A program made the position numbers and the translations under genes. Below, piece after piece: positions 17,907 to 27,900 of a stretch of DNA of 64,000 nt. The notes under the pieces are model-generated. The model saw only the letters and a program-made list of their open reading frames with translations, made no database searches and was not told where the DNA came from. The stretch comes from Mesostigma viride (lineage: Eukaryota; Streptophyta; Mesostigmatophyceae; Mesostigmatales; Mesostigmataceae). The first letter of the stretch is position 1. Every line of letters starts with the position of its first letter. Where the stretch lies: the NCBI GenBank assembly GCA_009746045.1, contig RPFO01000084.1, positions 1,486,618 to 1,550,617 on the forward strand. Reading direction: 5' to 3'.

Positions 17907-20835
17907 TTGCGTGCAATCTTTGTCTATTTTCCGGTGGTTAAATCTGTAGCAAGCGAAGAATGCAGGGGTCAAGCGGCAGCCTGCTACGCAGGCGATAGAT
18001 GCAAGAAATTGCCCGGCGCTGATCATGCAACCGGATTTGATAGTGTAAATGAGCTGCTGGGCGGAGCCAACCATCCATGCTCAGGCCAGTGTGGCAAGCA
18101 CTTGCATGGGCTGTGCACCGGGATGTTTAGGGATGCATCGGCGGGTGAGGATGGCACAGAGTGGACCTGCCAGGAGTGTGGCGGCCCTTGGCCGCCTACC
18201 GCCATCAGCAAGGAGGCCTCGCCTGTCGATTTTAAGGAAAAGGTGGTCGACGCCCAACTGGCCGGCCTTGGTGCTCTTTATTCGCTGGGCGGCAAGGGCA
18301 AGGTCGTTAAGGTTCCATCACGGAAACTCGTTAAGCTAGCCAAAGTCGTGGATGGAAGGGTCGACGATGGTGAGCTGGGTTCTGGTGATAATATTGCATG
18401 ACGAGGGTCATGTCGATGATGATGCAACGGGTGGTGGCGTCGAGGAGAAGAACGGCCCAGGCGGTGTTGCGCTTGGTGGTGGCGTCGAGGAGGAGAGCGG
18501 CGCAGGCGGCAATGGTGCGATGGGTGATGGCGAGGAGGAAAAGAACGGCGCAGGCGGCAATGGTGCGATGGGTGATGGCGAGGAGGAAAAGAACGGCGCA
18601 GGCGGCAATGGTGCGATGGGTGATGGCGAGGAGGAAAAGAACGGCGCAGGCTATGGTGCGATGGGTGATGGCGAGGAGGAAAAGAACGGCGCAGGCAAGG
18701 GTGCGATGGGTGATGGCAATCAGGACAAGAGCGGCCAAGGTGATGCAGCTTTGCGTGCTGCGATGGGCCCCACGGTTGGCAAGCATGCTGTTGGCGGCGC
18801 GCACATTCCCGTGGTTGAGCGCGACGCCTCCAAGAAGGAGAACACCCCGGGCCCTGCAGCTGGTACCTTTCGGGCTTCGGCGTCGCGTCATTTCGATGTC
18901 GGCGACACAAGAAAAGAACTAGCTTTTTCTCCTCCACCGGCAGGGCCGGGGATGCACAAAACACCAGGCGGTGCTTCCACCAGCGACAGCGAGGATGATA
19001 TCGTGGCCCTTGCAATCCCCGAATGGCCTCATGTGGGGGTGGTAGTGGGGGCAATCACGAGCTCGTCAATCTGCGCGCATTTTGTGAGGCAGAGCCGCTA
19101 CAAGAAATTTAAAAACTTGCTCGACCGACTCAAAGGCAGCCCAACCAGGCGACCGTCCGCGATCGGATTTTTCGACGCAGTGGTCATCGTTGTCAACGAC
19201 AAGAATGCCACCACGTTTCCCACTACCCTGGGGTTGGAGCACAAGGGCGTTCTCCCATCATCCGCTTGGAATGAGGACATGCAGGCGGTGATGAGTTGGG
19301 CCATCAAGAACAAGGCGGACCTGCTGCCCCAGATATTGAGTGCTGGCCCACCGCCATTCATCTTGTCCGCTGAGCAGTTTCCAGGATCGGCCCTCTTGGC
19401 GAAATACCCGGCTACGCTGCCACGTCTGCCAGCTTGCATAACACAAGACTCTGACATGCCCGACCCACAAATTGCAGGGCTGCCCGCGTTGCAGGAGGTC
19501 ACCAACGTGCATGGGCGCGGCAAGCAGCCTGCCAAAGAAGCTGCGGCGACGAAACCAGTCAAGCGCCAGCGCCGCTCAGAAAGCGGCTCAGCGCCTGCCA
19601 AGCAGCCTGACGCCCCGGCTGAAAATTCGAAGGGGATGGCAGCGCTGCTGCAACAATTCGACAGCATGATGAAGCAGCAACAGCAACAGCAACAGCAGCA
19701 ATTTAATGCCATGATGACAAAGCTGCAGCAGCAGCAGCAGCAACGTCAGCAGCAGCAGCAGCGACTGCTGCAGAAGCATAAAGAGGCGGCGGCGGCAGTG
19801 GCAGCGGGGGCGGCAGCCGCCGCACCCACCAAAGCAGCGGTGGCGGCAGCCGGTGTGCCCACCACGGCAGCGGCGGCAGCGGCGGCAGCGGTGCCGGCAG
19901 CCAGTGCGCCCCCTGCGGCAACAGCGGCAGCGGTGCCGGCACCAGACTATGCGCCACGCGAGGCGCCGCGCATGTATGTGCCATACGAATCTGCGCCACG
20001 CGAGGCGCCGCGCATGTATGTGCCGTACGAATCTGAGCCACGCGAGGCGCCGCGCATGTATGTGCCATGTGAATCTGCGCCACGCGAGGCGCCGCACATG
20101 TATGTGCCATGCGAATCTGCGCCACGCGAGGCACCGCGCATGTATGTGCCGTACGAATCTGCGCCACGCGAGGCGCCGCGCATGTATGTGCCATGCGAAT
20201 CCGCGCCACGCGAGGCGCCGCGCATGTATGTGCCATACAAATCTGCGCCACGCGAGGCGCCGCGCATGTATGTGCCATGCGAATCTGCGCCGCGCATGTA
20301 TGTGCCATGCGAATCTGCGCCACGCGAGGCGCCGCGCATGTATGTGCCATGTGAATCTGCGCCACGCGAGGCGCCGCACATGTATGTGCCATGCGAATCT
20401 GCGCCACGCGAGGCACCGCGCATGTATGTGCCGTACGAATCTGCGCCACGCGAGGCGCCGCGCATGTATGTGCCATGTGAATCTGCGCCACGCGAGGCGC
20501 CGCACATGTATGTGCCATGCGAATCTGCGCCACGCGAGGCACCGCGCATGTATGTGCCGTACGAATCTGCGCCACGCGAGGCGCCGCGCATGTATGTGCC
20601 ATGCGAATTTGCGCCACGCGAGGCGCCGCGCATGTATGTGCCATACGAATCTGCGCCACGCGAGGCGCCGCGCATGTATGTGCCATGTGAATCTGCGCCA
20701 CGCGAGGCGCCGCGCATGTATGTGCCATGTGAATCTGCGCCACGCGAGGCGCCGCACATGTATGTGCCATGTGAATCTGCGCCACGCGAGGCGCCACGCA
20801 TGTATGTGCCATACGAATTTGCGCCACCGCGTTAG
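17907..20835 (+). CDS. Gene B: PHD-like finger, poly-Gln and 14-residue repeat protein (two frames)
   Basis: Two overlapping open frames look like one gene. Frame 1 (17907-18401, no ATG, so an upstream exon is likely) has a Cys/His cluster: CYAGDRCKKLPG, HPCSGQCGKHLHGLC, EWTCQECGG. That is the C..C-C..C-H..C-W.C..C order of a PHD finger. It stops at TGA 18399-18401. Frame 2 (to TAG 20833-20835) continues with DEGHVDDDATGGG; omitting the T at 18399 would join GDNIA to DEGHV smoothly. Then come acidic Gly-rich repeats (GNGAMGDGEEEKNGAG, 18430-18740), a unique central part (18980-19480, e.g. VGAITSSSICAHFVRQSRYK), a basic patch KPVKRQRRSE (NLS-like), poly-Gln (19670-19760), poly-Ala, and ~20 copies of a 14-residue unit (APREAPRMYVPCES, 19951-20829). 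A nuclear, chromatin-reading protein is plausible. The family is not recognised. Confidence 0.55.
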
Positions 20836-20928
20836 CGTCCCAACAGGACCTTGTGACTAATTATTACTAGAGTAACCCGCTGGCTCCGCCCAGCCCAAAG
20901 CAGGGTCCCTTTTTTTGGCAGTACTTTG

Positions 20929-21335
20929 CCCCGCTGCCCGCTGCCCGCTGCCCGCTGCCCGCTGCCCGCTGCCCGCTGCCCGCTGCCCGCTGCCCGCTGC
21001 CCGCTGCCCGCTGCCCGCTGCCCGCTGCCCGCTGCCCGCTGCCCGCTGCCCGCTACCCGCTGCCCGCTGCCCGCTGCCCGCTGCCCGCTGCCCGCTGCCC
21101 GCTGCCCGCTGCCCGCTGCCCGCAGCCCGCTGCCCGCTGCCCGCTGCCCGCTGCCCGCTGCCCGCTGCCCGATGCCCGATGCCCGATGCCCGCTGCCCGC
21201 TGCCCGCTGCCCGCTGCCCGCTGCCCGCTGCCCGCAGCCCGCTGCCCGCTGCCCGCTGCCCGCTGCGCGCTGCCCGCTGCCCGCTGCCCGCTGCCCGCTG
21301 CCCGCTGCGCGCTGCCCGCTGCCCGCTGCCCGCTG
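20929..21335. repeat. (CCCGCTG)n 7-bp tandem array, about 58 copies
   Basis: An almost pure 7-bp repeat with scattered variants (CCCGATG, CCCGCAG, GCGCGCTG, CCCGCTA). It starts about 95 bp after the gene B stop. Its open frames (Leu-Pro-Ala-Ala-Arg-Cys-Pro) follow from the sequence composition. Confidence 0.95.
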
Positions 21336-21545
21336 GAATAGGATGTTTTATGACATGCTTAGATCACCGCCCATTCATGCATTATAGGACATGGCATTAT
21401 TATTAAGAGCAACATCATGGGTATTGTGGTAGTGCAACATCTTGGCTAATCAGGACAACGATTTATTTCTCATACAACTAGTAACGGCTTGTACTTACAC
21501 GACGTTGGACCGCCTTGCGTCAAGGAATAGTTGTCTCACTTAATC
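21336..21545. other. Spacer between the 7-bp array and the Penelope-like element
   Basis: No gene. GTTGTCTC at 21530-21537 is the reverse complement of GAGACAAC at 21553-21560, just inside the retroelement repeat. Confidence 0.4.
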
Positions 21546-22299
21546 TATCAAAGAGACAACCAGCGCAGGCCAGAAATCGGGAGAATCCGGACCATGGTAG
21601 CTCGAGCCTGCCGTTATCTTTTCCGCGTTTTCGAGTCGTTCAGGATGATGAAGATGAATGGTGATGGAAATGTGTATCCTTGTGCATTGAAATTATGGCT
21701 GGCTTACGTGTGGAGCGACTAGATGACCTAGACGGTGGGGCCGGAAACAGCATGCTTGATCAGGGCGTGTGTTTCTAGCCTAACTGGCCGGGAGTGTCTA
21801 GTGGTGAGCACCATTGCTGCGATCGCTCTCCCACCATTTACGAGGAAATACCCGCAAATGGAAAACCACTGAAAAGGTCTAGCTAGTCAGTCATCACGTT
21901 AGCCATGCCATGATTCCAAACGTCCAAGAACTGCACACGGTGCAAAGGCAAAAAGCCGGAGGACAGCACTTTCAAATGTGCGGCGGGAACCAAAAGCCCG
22001 CGGATGCCAGAAAACATCGTGTTGCGGCAGCGACGCGACGATGTGGACAACGAATCCAGTGCCAAGCTCGGAACGGCCGCAAAGGAGATCTGGCATCACA
22101 GGGTTCAGATGTGCGGAGATACTATGCGATCCAGCCGGTCCACGACCTGTTTGTAGAGCTTGTGCCAAGGGGCAGCACCGAACAGATGTGGGTGACGTTG
22201 CAAAAAACATCGGACTTGACGGAGCATAATGGCTCGGTCATAGTCTTTGACCAATAAACGCTGCAAGAGTTCAACAAGAGTCGTGATGAAATCAACACG
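21546..22299 (-). repeat. 3' pseudo-LTR of the Penelope-like element
   Basis: 754 bp, identical by eye to 26098-26851. It contains the ORF 3' end (down to 22105) and the 3' UTR. Its outer edge carries GAGACAACCAGCGCAGGCCA, also found alone at 31139-31180. Confidence 0.85.
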
Positions 22300-25161
22300 A
22301 TAAGAACAAAGACGGGAAAAACGATGTAACTGAGAAAGAACAACACCATATTTTGCTGTGTGGGAAAGGAGACTGTGAATATCGGGGTAACGAATAAAAG
22401 GAATTTGCTGGTATTTAGGATCCTTGCGCTTATCATAGATAGCCGTACGCCAGCCCTTCTTGTTATGGGTAATGTTAAGATCGAGGTAATTGCAATGAGT
22501 ATCCTCCGACGTGAGCTTTAATGTGAGGGACGCTTGCGGGTAGATGCCAGGCAGACCAGCGGTGATATACAAATGGGTTGCGAAATCAGGGTTGTCGAAA
22601 GCGATGACATCATCAATGTATCGACATGTATGGATAAAACGCCTGATGAGAACATCATCGTTTGAGGCAATGAGATTCTCCATGAATGCAAGCTCATAAG
22701 TGTATAGATAGAGGTTTGCAAGGAGCCCGGCACAGTTAGTGCCCATAGGGATGCCGATAGCTTGTTGGTATACATTGCCCGCAAAACAGATGAAGGTGTT
22801 ATCAACAAGATAAGAGATCCAATGGACAAGGTCAGCCTTCGTGATAATATAATTATAACCATCCCGCACGATAGCACCTGCCGCGATCCCTGAGAGCCAC
22901 GTTGCCGTGGGCTTGGTCTGAGAAACACGCACGTGCAGGTGGTTGCGCCCGTGAGGCCTACGTGCATACAGACGAGTAAGGAGGCTATCTAAACGAGCTT
23001 TCAAATCGTGCAAATCTAGTGTGGTATATAGAGTGGTGAAATCATAGGTGGCTATGGGCATAGGTATACGTTTCTCTGCTGCTGTCTTAGAACGGCTAAG
23101 GGCGGCAAGGCGTAGGCGTACTTGGGCTGAGTCTATGACGATCCAACTACCAGCGCATTCATACCCGGCATTCGACAGCACCTCCACCCATAATGCATTG
23201 GCTTCGGGGAGAAGAGCATTCAAAGCATGGCAGATGAGTTTCGAGAGAGGCATCAGTGGGGCTGAATGCGACGCAGCAATGGTGCGCAAAGCAACAGGAG
23301 TTTTGTGCAGCTTAAGAGTGAGATACAGATATGGGAACGTAGTGGTGGTGGCGCGTCGCTGCCGCTTAAGGAATGCCCGAGCAAAAATGTTTTGGCTGTG
23401 CAGAAAAGCCCGATGAGCAGCGGTGATACTGGCGGTGGACTGTGCACGCTGAACATAGGTAGGGCTGGACGCCAACTCGTGTTGCAAAGTAGCAAGGTAG
23501 TGCTTCTTGCATATGAAAGCAAAGTTGTTGGCACTCTTGTCAACACACGTGATGATAAAGTCCTGCTTGAAGTGGTCAAGAAGTGCTTTATCTGTGGTGT
23601 TGAGCCAGGTGGTGCGGTGGACCTGCTGGAGACGGTAATCAAGCCTGGTGAGACGTGCATTGCATTCGTGAATGACGGCGCGAAACCACGGTTCCATGGC
23701 AAGGGGAGCAAGCTGTAGGTCCGTGCTCATGGCATTGCAAAATTTGCGCAGTGATGTGGAGAGCAGTGCATTCACCTCTTTGGCACACGTGCGCTGGACC
23801 CACGGCCGAAACTTGGTGCCTTTGGCAAAAAGGTCTACAAGCGTGTGGCTCGGCAGGATGCTGAGGTCAGCGGTCATGACGTGCTGTGAGGTGGGATCAA
23901 GGTACTTGAAATACCGTTGTTGTTGGCAGGGGCAGGGCCCTGCCAAGATGGTGGCCAGCTCGGTGGGCGTTGTATCGCGGCTGACCTTCCCGTTGCTGAA
24001 AACCATTTGTCCCAAGGTGGGAGAGTAATGCCAGGCGGCAATGGGAGTGCCGAAAGTGTTGCGCACCACGAGCGGCATCGCAGCCTGCACTTGCGGCAAA
24101 TGCAGAATGTGTGGCAAACACAGCTCATCCATCGCAGCATGAATGAAAGGTGAGATCAGCAAACGGCGCGGACGCAGTGCATCTGCATTCCCATTGACAC
24201 GGTGCCGAATGATACGTGAGAGAAGGCCTCGCAGACTAGTGGCATGGGAGCGGGGGACTTGCAGATCAGCTGGGGAGCACGACCCGACGGCAATGTGTAA
24301 GCTGGTAAGCTTCTTCAAGCTGCAGGCTTCGAGATAGGATGCATGAAAGTTGCCGCGTTGCATAAGCCGAGACATGTGACGTAAGCAGCGGAGACTGGTG
24401 GAGTAAAGGGAAGGATCGGTGGACACATGTGTGGAAGGTGGAGGGGCCGGGGTGACGCTGGGGGGATAGGGGCGATATGGGTGGAGATTGTGCTTCAGAC
24501 GCCAGGCACGGATGAACATAAGAGGGCGGGGACGGAGGGGAGGCGGGCGGCGGCGAGACCGAGCTTTGAAACTCTTGCCTTCAATGCAAAAACCGTGGGG
24601 CAGAAATGCATGTAACATTCGTTTCCAAAACGTTTCCCGATGCCCTGCGGCTTTGCGAAAAGCGGCGCCGGTAAAGGTGCCGGGGACATGTTCCAAGGGG
24701 ACGACTCGCCAATCCCACCACCCGTATTGGGCCATGGCGCCATGTAGGGGGGTGTCGTCGTTGGCGGCAGGGCGGCCAATATGAAGGCGGCGTGCCGCTC
24801 GGACATGTTCCTGAAAACGCGTCCAGGCATCCCGTTGCGTCTGGCCAACGTAGATACGCTGAGGGTACCTGCGGTTGTAAATGGCATAAATGACGCGATG
24901 GGTGCTTACGGGGTGTGGGCGAGTGGAGTTGGTAAGCGACAAATGCGTGCGCTGTAAGCGCCGGAGGCGACGTAGAGTATGGTCATCCTTGCAGTGATGG
25001 TTATGGCGCGTGTTGATGCGACAACGCTTCCGCCATGCCTGTGAGGAGATACGATAGGGGAACTGCCGAGAAATAGCAGTGTACTTCCGGTAATCAATGC
25101 CACTGGATTGCCGTATTCTGTGGAGGGTAAGAGCATGCCAGAAAGTCATAAGGTGTTTCAT
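22105..25161 (-). CDS. Penelope-like reverse transcriptase with N-terminal GIY-YIG endonuclease
   Basis: 1,018 codons, ATG 25161-25159, TGA 22107-22105, uninterrupted. Residues ~90-185 are a GIY-YIG nuclease: IYAIYNRRYPQRIYVGQTQR holds the paired IY/YVG strands, followed by R115, H119 and a Glu near 176 (HRETFWKRM). A long linker follows, with conserved-looking blocks (ITCVDKSANNFAFICKKHY, FPYLYLTLKLHKTP). The RT has motif A YDFTTLYTTLDL (706 on), GIPMGTNCAGLLANLYLYTY (803 on), the catalytic RYIDDVIAFD (YIDD 848-851) and NYLDLNITHNKKGW. This is a Penelope-like RT, related to telomerase. Most such elements carry GIY-YIG at the C-terminus; an N-terminal placement is, to my knowledge, typical of the Chlamys group of green algae. 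All catalytic landmarks are present, so it may be active. Confidence 0.9.
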   Translation of the reverse strand: MKHLMTFWHALTLHRIRQSSGIDYRKYTAISRQFPYRISSQAWRKRCRINTRHNHHCKDDHTLRRLRRLQRTHLSLTNSTRPHPVSTHRVIYAIYNRRYPQRIYVGQTQRDAWTRFQEHVRAARRLHIGRPAANDDTPLHGAMAQYGWWDWRVVPLEHVPGTFTGAAFRKAAGHRETFWKRMLHAFLPHGFCIEGKSFKARSRRRPPPLRPRPLMFIRAWRLKHNLHPYRPYPPSVTPAPPPSTHVSTDPSLYSTSLRCLRHMSRLMQRGNFHASYLEACSLKKLTSLHIAVGSCSPADLQVPRSHATSLRGLLSRIIRHRVNGNADALRPRRLLISPFIHAAMDELCLPHILHLPQVQAAMPLVVRNTFGTPIAAWHYSPTLGQMVFSNGKVSRDTTPTELATILAGPCPCQQQRYFKYLDPTSQHVMTADLSILPSHTLVDLFAKGTKFRPWVQRTCAKEVNALLSTSLRKFCNAMSTDLQLAPLAMEPWFRAVIHECNARLTRLDYRLQQVHRTTWLNTTDKALLDHFKQDFIITCVDKSANNFAFICKKHYLATLQHELASSPTYVQRAQSTASITAAHRAFLHSQNIFARAFLKRQRRATTTTFPYLYLTLKLHKTPVALRTIAASHSAPLMPLSKLICHALNALLPEANALWVEVLSNAGYECAGSWIVIDSAQVRLRLAALSRSKTAAEKRIPMPIATYDFTTLYTTLDLHDLKARLDSLLTRLYARRPHGRNHLHVRVSQTKPTATWLSGIAAGAIVRDGYNYIITKADLVHWISYLVDNTFICFAGNVYQQAIGIPMGTNCAGLLANLYLYTYELAFMENLIASNDDVLIRRFIHTCRYIDDVIAFDNPDFATHLYITAGLPGIYPQASLTLKLTSEDTHCNYLDLNITHNKKGWRTAIYDKRKDPKYQQIPFIRYPDIHSLLSHTAKYGVVLSQLHRFSRLCSYRVDFITTLVELLQRLLVKDYDRAIMLRQVRCFLQRHPHLFGAAPWHKLYKQVVDRLDRIVSPHI

Positions 25162-26097
25162 GATGATTCAGATGCACTGAGAGCTAAGACATCAAACAGA
25201 ACCAGAGCGGAGCATATTGAGGTAAGTCAATATTCACTGCGTAACACCCGTTACGCGATAGCGGTGGTCCATGATGCATCTCCCCGGGGCAGGATGTGGC
25301 TAACAACACAGCTGAATGGACTCGGAACATGTGGATTCCCAGTGGGGGGGCCTTCCAATTGTCATACTTGACACCTCTTTCCTGTAACGAAAAGATTTCC
25401 CTTCTTCATGTTCCAGATGAGTCACCGTGCTCCTGCCTTTGTGTTTTTTTGGCGTTTGTAAAGAGATATGGGAGGGTAAACAAAAGCAAAGGCTGATATT
25501 GCCGTGTGGGGGGCCCGATCCTTGGTTAGTCTCTCAAGTGCCCACAGAAAAACACGAGAGTAGCACACACAGCGCGCAGCCCAGCCTAGCTCCCTCAGTA
25601 AAAGTAAAAGAAAAAGGACAAGAACAGCAAAACAAACGAGAACAAGAAAAAGAACAAAACACAGACACGTAGTGCAATGTGAGCGGAATGATGGAGGAAG
25701 GTGAGAGGGGGACATCGTATTGAATGTGTAGGCATTGAGGCAGCCGAAGCGTCCCATCCCCGGGTACATTCGTGGCTTTCAAAAAAGCCACAACCTGCGT
25801 GGAAGAGGAAAATGCAGGAACGATGAGTATGATCCTGAAAACGAGGTTGAGGAAACGCGGAGAGGAAATGCCGGCCGCTGAAACGATTCCGATGGAACTA
25901 TGGGTTTCGCCGACATGAGGCGGTGCAGCTGACTATCTCTATGGTGTCGTGTGTGACCGGGAGTGCCGGTTCACGTGCGCACTCGTCGGACTAGCCCGAC
26001 GACATGTGTGCTTGGTTGCCCACGGCTGAAATCCTCTTGCCCGTCATGCAAAGGCCACGCCTCCTAGCCGAAAACGAACTATATTCAACCAATCTAA
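25162..26097 (-). other. 5' untranslated part of the Penelope-like element
   Basis: No ORF of note. It separates the 5' pseudo-LTR from the RT start codon and probably carries the internal leader. Confidence 0.5.
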
Positions 26098-26851
26098 TAT
26101 CAAAGAGACAACCAGCGCAGGCCAGAAATCGGGAGAATCCGGACCATGGTAGCTCGAGCCTGCCGTTATCTTTTCCGCGTTTTCGAGTCGTTCAGGATGA
26201 TGAAGATGAATGGTGATGGAAATGTGTATCCTTGTGCATTGAAATTATGGCTGGCTTACGTGTGGAGCGACTAGATGACCTAGACGGTGGGGCCGGAAAC
26301 AGCATGCTTGATCAGGGCGTGTGTTTCTAGCCTAACTGGCCGGGAGTGTCTAGTGGTGAGCACCATTGCTGCGATCGCTCTCCCACCATTTACGAGGAAA
26401 TACCCGCAAATGGAAAACCACTGAAAAGGTCTAGCTAGTCAGTCATCACGTTAGCCATGCCATGATTCCAAACGTCCAAGAACTGCACACGGTGCAAAGG
26501 CAAAAAGCCGGAGGACAGCACTTTCAAATGTGCGGCGGGAACCAAAAGCCCGCGGATGCCAGAAAACATCGTGTTGCGGCAGCGACGCGACGATGTGGAC
26601 AACGAATCCAGTGCCAAGCTCGGAACGGCCGCAAAGGAGATCTGGCATCACAGGGTTCAGATGTGCGGAGATACTATGCGATCCAGCCGGTCCACGACCT
26701 GTTTGTAGAGCTTGTGCCAAGGGGCAGCACCGAACAGATGTGGGTGACGTTGCAAAAAACATCGGACTTGACGGAGCATAATGGCTCGGTCATAGTCTTT
26801 GACCAATAAACGCTGCAAGAGTTCAACAAGAGTCGTGATGAAATCAACACG
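26098..26851 (-). repeat. 5' pseudo-LTR of the Penelope-like element
   Basis: Second 754-bp copy. It encodes a detached duplicate of the last 65 codons of the RT ORF (up to the same stop), as expected from a partial tandem arrangement. Confidence 0.85.
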
Positions 26852-27103
26852 TTCTATGCTCACGTGACGCAGTCTACATGATTACTAATTCCTTTAAACT
26901 AAATTAATTGATGTGCATTGTGCATAACTCAATGCTGAGAACATTTGTGTATTCACATACATACACGTGAAACAAGACGGCAGTTATATACACATAAAAA
27001 CAGTTGAATCCCATTCAAAAAATTATCATGCAGAAGCAAGCATGCGTAAGGCACCAATAAGCTAATGTTTTCACGCTTTGGCTGCAGGACTGTCCTAAAT
27101 GGA
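26852..27103. other. Right subterminal region of the TIR element
   Basis: AT-rich, no gene. It holds TATGCTCACGTGACGCAGTC at 26856-26875 (also at 30188) and the subterminal CTGTCCTAA motif at 27090-27098. Confidence 0.5.
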
Positions 27104-27133
27104 CAAATCTGTCCTAACCCAAACAAACCACCC
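27104..27133 (-). repeat. Right 30-bp terminal inverted repeat
   Basis: Exact reverse complement of 13406-13435 (ends CCCAAACAAACCACCC), directly followed by the GGA duplication at 27134-27136. Confidence 0.85.
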
Positions 27134-27900
27134 GGAGAACCTGGCGAACGGCATCCCTGGTCGCAACTACCTCGCTCTGCTGCTGGACGCCAACGCCACG
27201 CTACCACCGGGTACTGGCGGATGTCAGCACGCCCCCAACGGTACGGTCTCCAATGCCAACACTGAACTTTTTGCTGATTTGCTTACGACATGCGATTTGG
27301 TCACTGCCAACACCCGCTTTCCACATAGTCCAGATGCTTTGGTCACACACACCTCGCCAACTGGCACTGAACGCTGCATTGACTATGTTGTAATGCGCAA
27401 TTAAGCGTCATCAAGGATCTGTATTAGCTGCTCGCTCGCATGTGATCCCCCTGGTGCGCTCCGATCATCGCATCGTCACCGCCCGCATCCGCCTGCGATT
27501 CCCCTCGCCCTTTCGTAAGCACGTGGCACCACCTGATTTGCGCACACTTCAGTTGCTTGAGAAATCTGACGACGCTCTGGAGGACTTCCCTGAAAAACGC
27601 GCCCACAAGCGCGCGGCAGAGGCGTTCGTCGACGCGCTGGACACAGTCCCTGCCAGCCACGCGCAGCTGTTCGCTGCCGGCCCGGTACCGGCCCTTCGGC
27701 ACCTCGCTGACAAGCTGCCCGCGGCCGGGGCCCTGCTGCCCCCCCGCCGCCCGCCCCGCTTCACCAGCCTGCACCGGCTCCCCGCCGTCATCCGGCAGGC
27801 CAGGCAAGCCCTGCGCGACAACAGCGACCCCGCCCGCTACGCCCGCCTCAAAGCCGATTACCACTCGGCCATCCGGCAGGCGACCAACGGAGCAGGAGGA
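27134..27900 (+). pseudogene. LINE ORF2: endonuclease end and linker
   Basis: 27137-27404 reads ENLANGIPGRNYLALLLDAN, then ERCIDYVVMRN and a stop (TAA 27402-27404). After a shift, 27442 onward gives VRSDHRIVTARIRLRF (the SDH catalytic motif) and the linker to ~27900 (VPASHAQLFAAGPVPALRHL, SLHRLPAVIRQARQAL). At least one stop and two shifts make it non-coding. Confidence 0.8.

Larger units (their letters stand above)
21546..26851 (-). mobile_element. Penelope-like retroelement with 754-bp flanking direct repeats
   Basis: A minus-strand element made of a 5' repeat copy (26851-26098), an untranslated stretch (26097-25162), one long ORF (25161-22105) and a 3' repeat copy (22299-21546) that overlaps the ORF's last 65 codons. 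The two repeats are in the same orientation, offset by exactly 4,552 bp, and I saw no difference between them, so the copy is young. Repeats that contain part of the ORF are the pseudo-LTR arrangement of Penelope-like elements, not true LTRs. It lies inside the 13.7-kb TIR element. Confidence 0.85.
13406..27133. mobile_element. 13.7-kb TIR element carrying two unknown genes and a nested Penelope-like element
   Basis: Both ends carry the same 30-bp sequence in inverted orientation without mismatch (13406-13435; 27104-27133), beginning GGGTGGTTTGTTTGGG. GGA is duplicated at 13403-13405 and 27134-27136. Excising the element plus one GGA restores a continuous LINE endonuclease frame (13366-13405 to 27137), a strong independent proof of the boundaries. 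It contains gene A (14191-16512, minus), a palindrome cluster, gene B (17907-20835, plus), a 7-bp array and a 5.3-kb Penelope-like element. TIR start and 3-bp duplication are compatible with several cut-and-paste superfamilies (for example EnSpm/CACTA, Harbinger, Zator, Academ), but I recognise no transposase catalytic core, so the superfamily stays open. Confidence 0.85.

Noticed and set aside
19588-20860. Minus-strand and alternate-frame ORFs over the gene B repeats (284-389 codons)
   Set aside because: Shadow frames of the 42-bp repeat encoding the 14-residue unit.
20915-21406. ORFs of Leu-Pro-Ala-Ala-Arg-Cys-Pro repeats
   Set aside because: Direct consequence of the stop-free (CCCGCTG)n array.
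21546-22299. Hammerhead ribozyme in the Penelope-like repeat
   Set aside because: Hammerheads are known in such elements, so I looked on both strands for CTGANGA followed by a stem and GAAA; no combination with a plausible stem II was found. A covariance-model search could still find a divergent one.
21546-26851. An LTR retrotransposon
   Set aside because: The 754-bp repeats contain the ORF 3' end, lack TG..CA ends, and there is no gag, protease, integrase or primer-binding site; the RT is Penelope-like.
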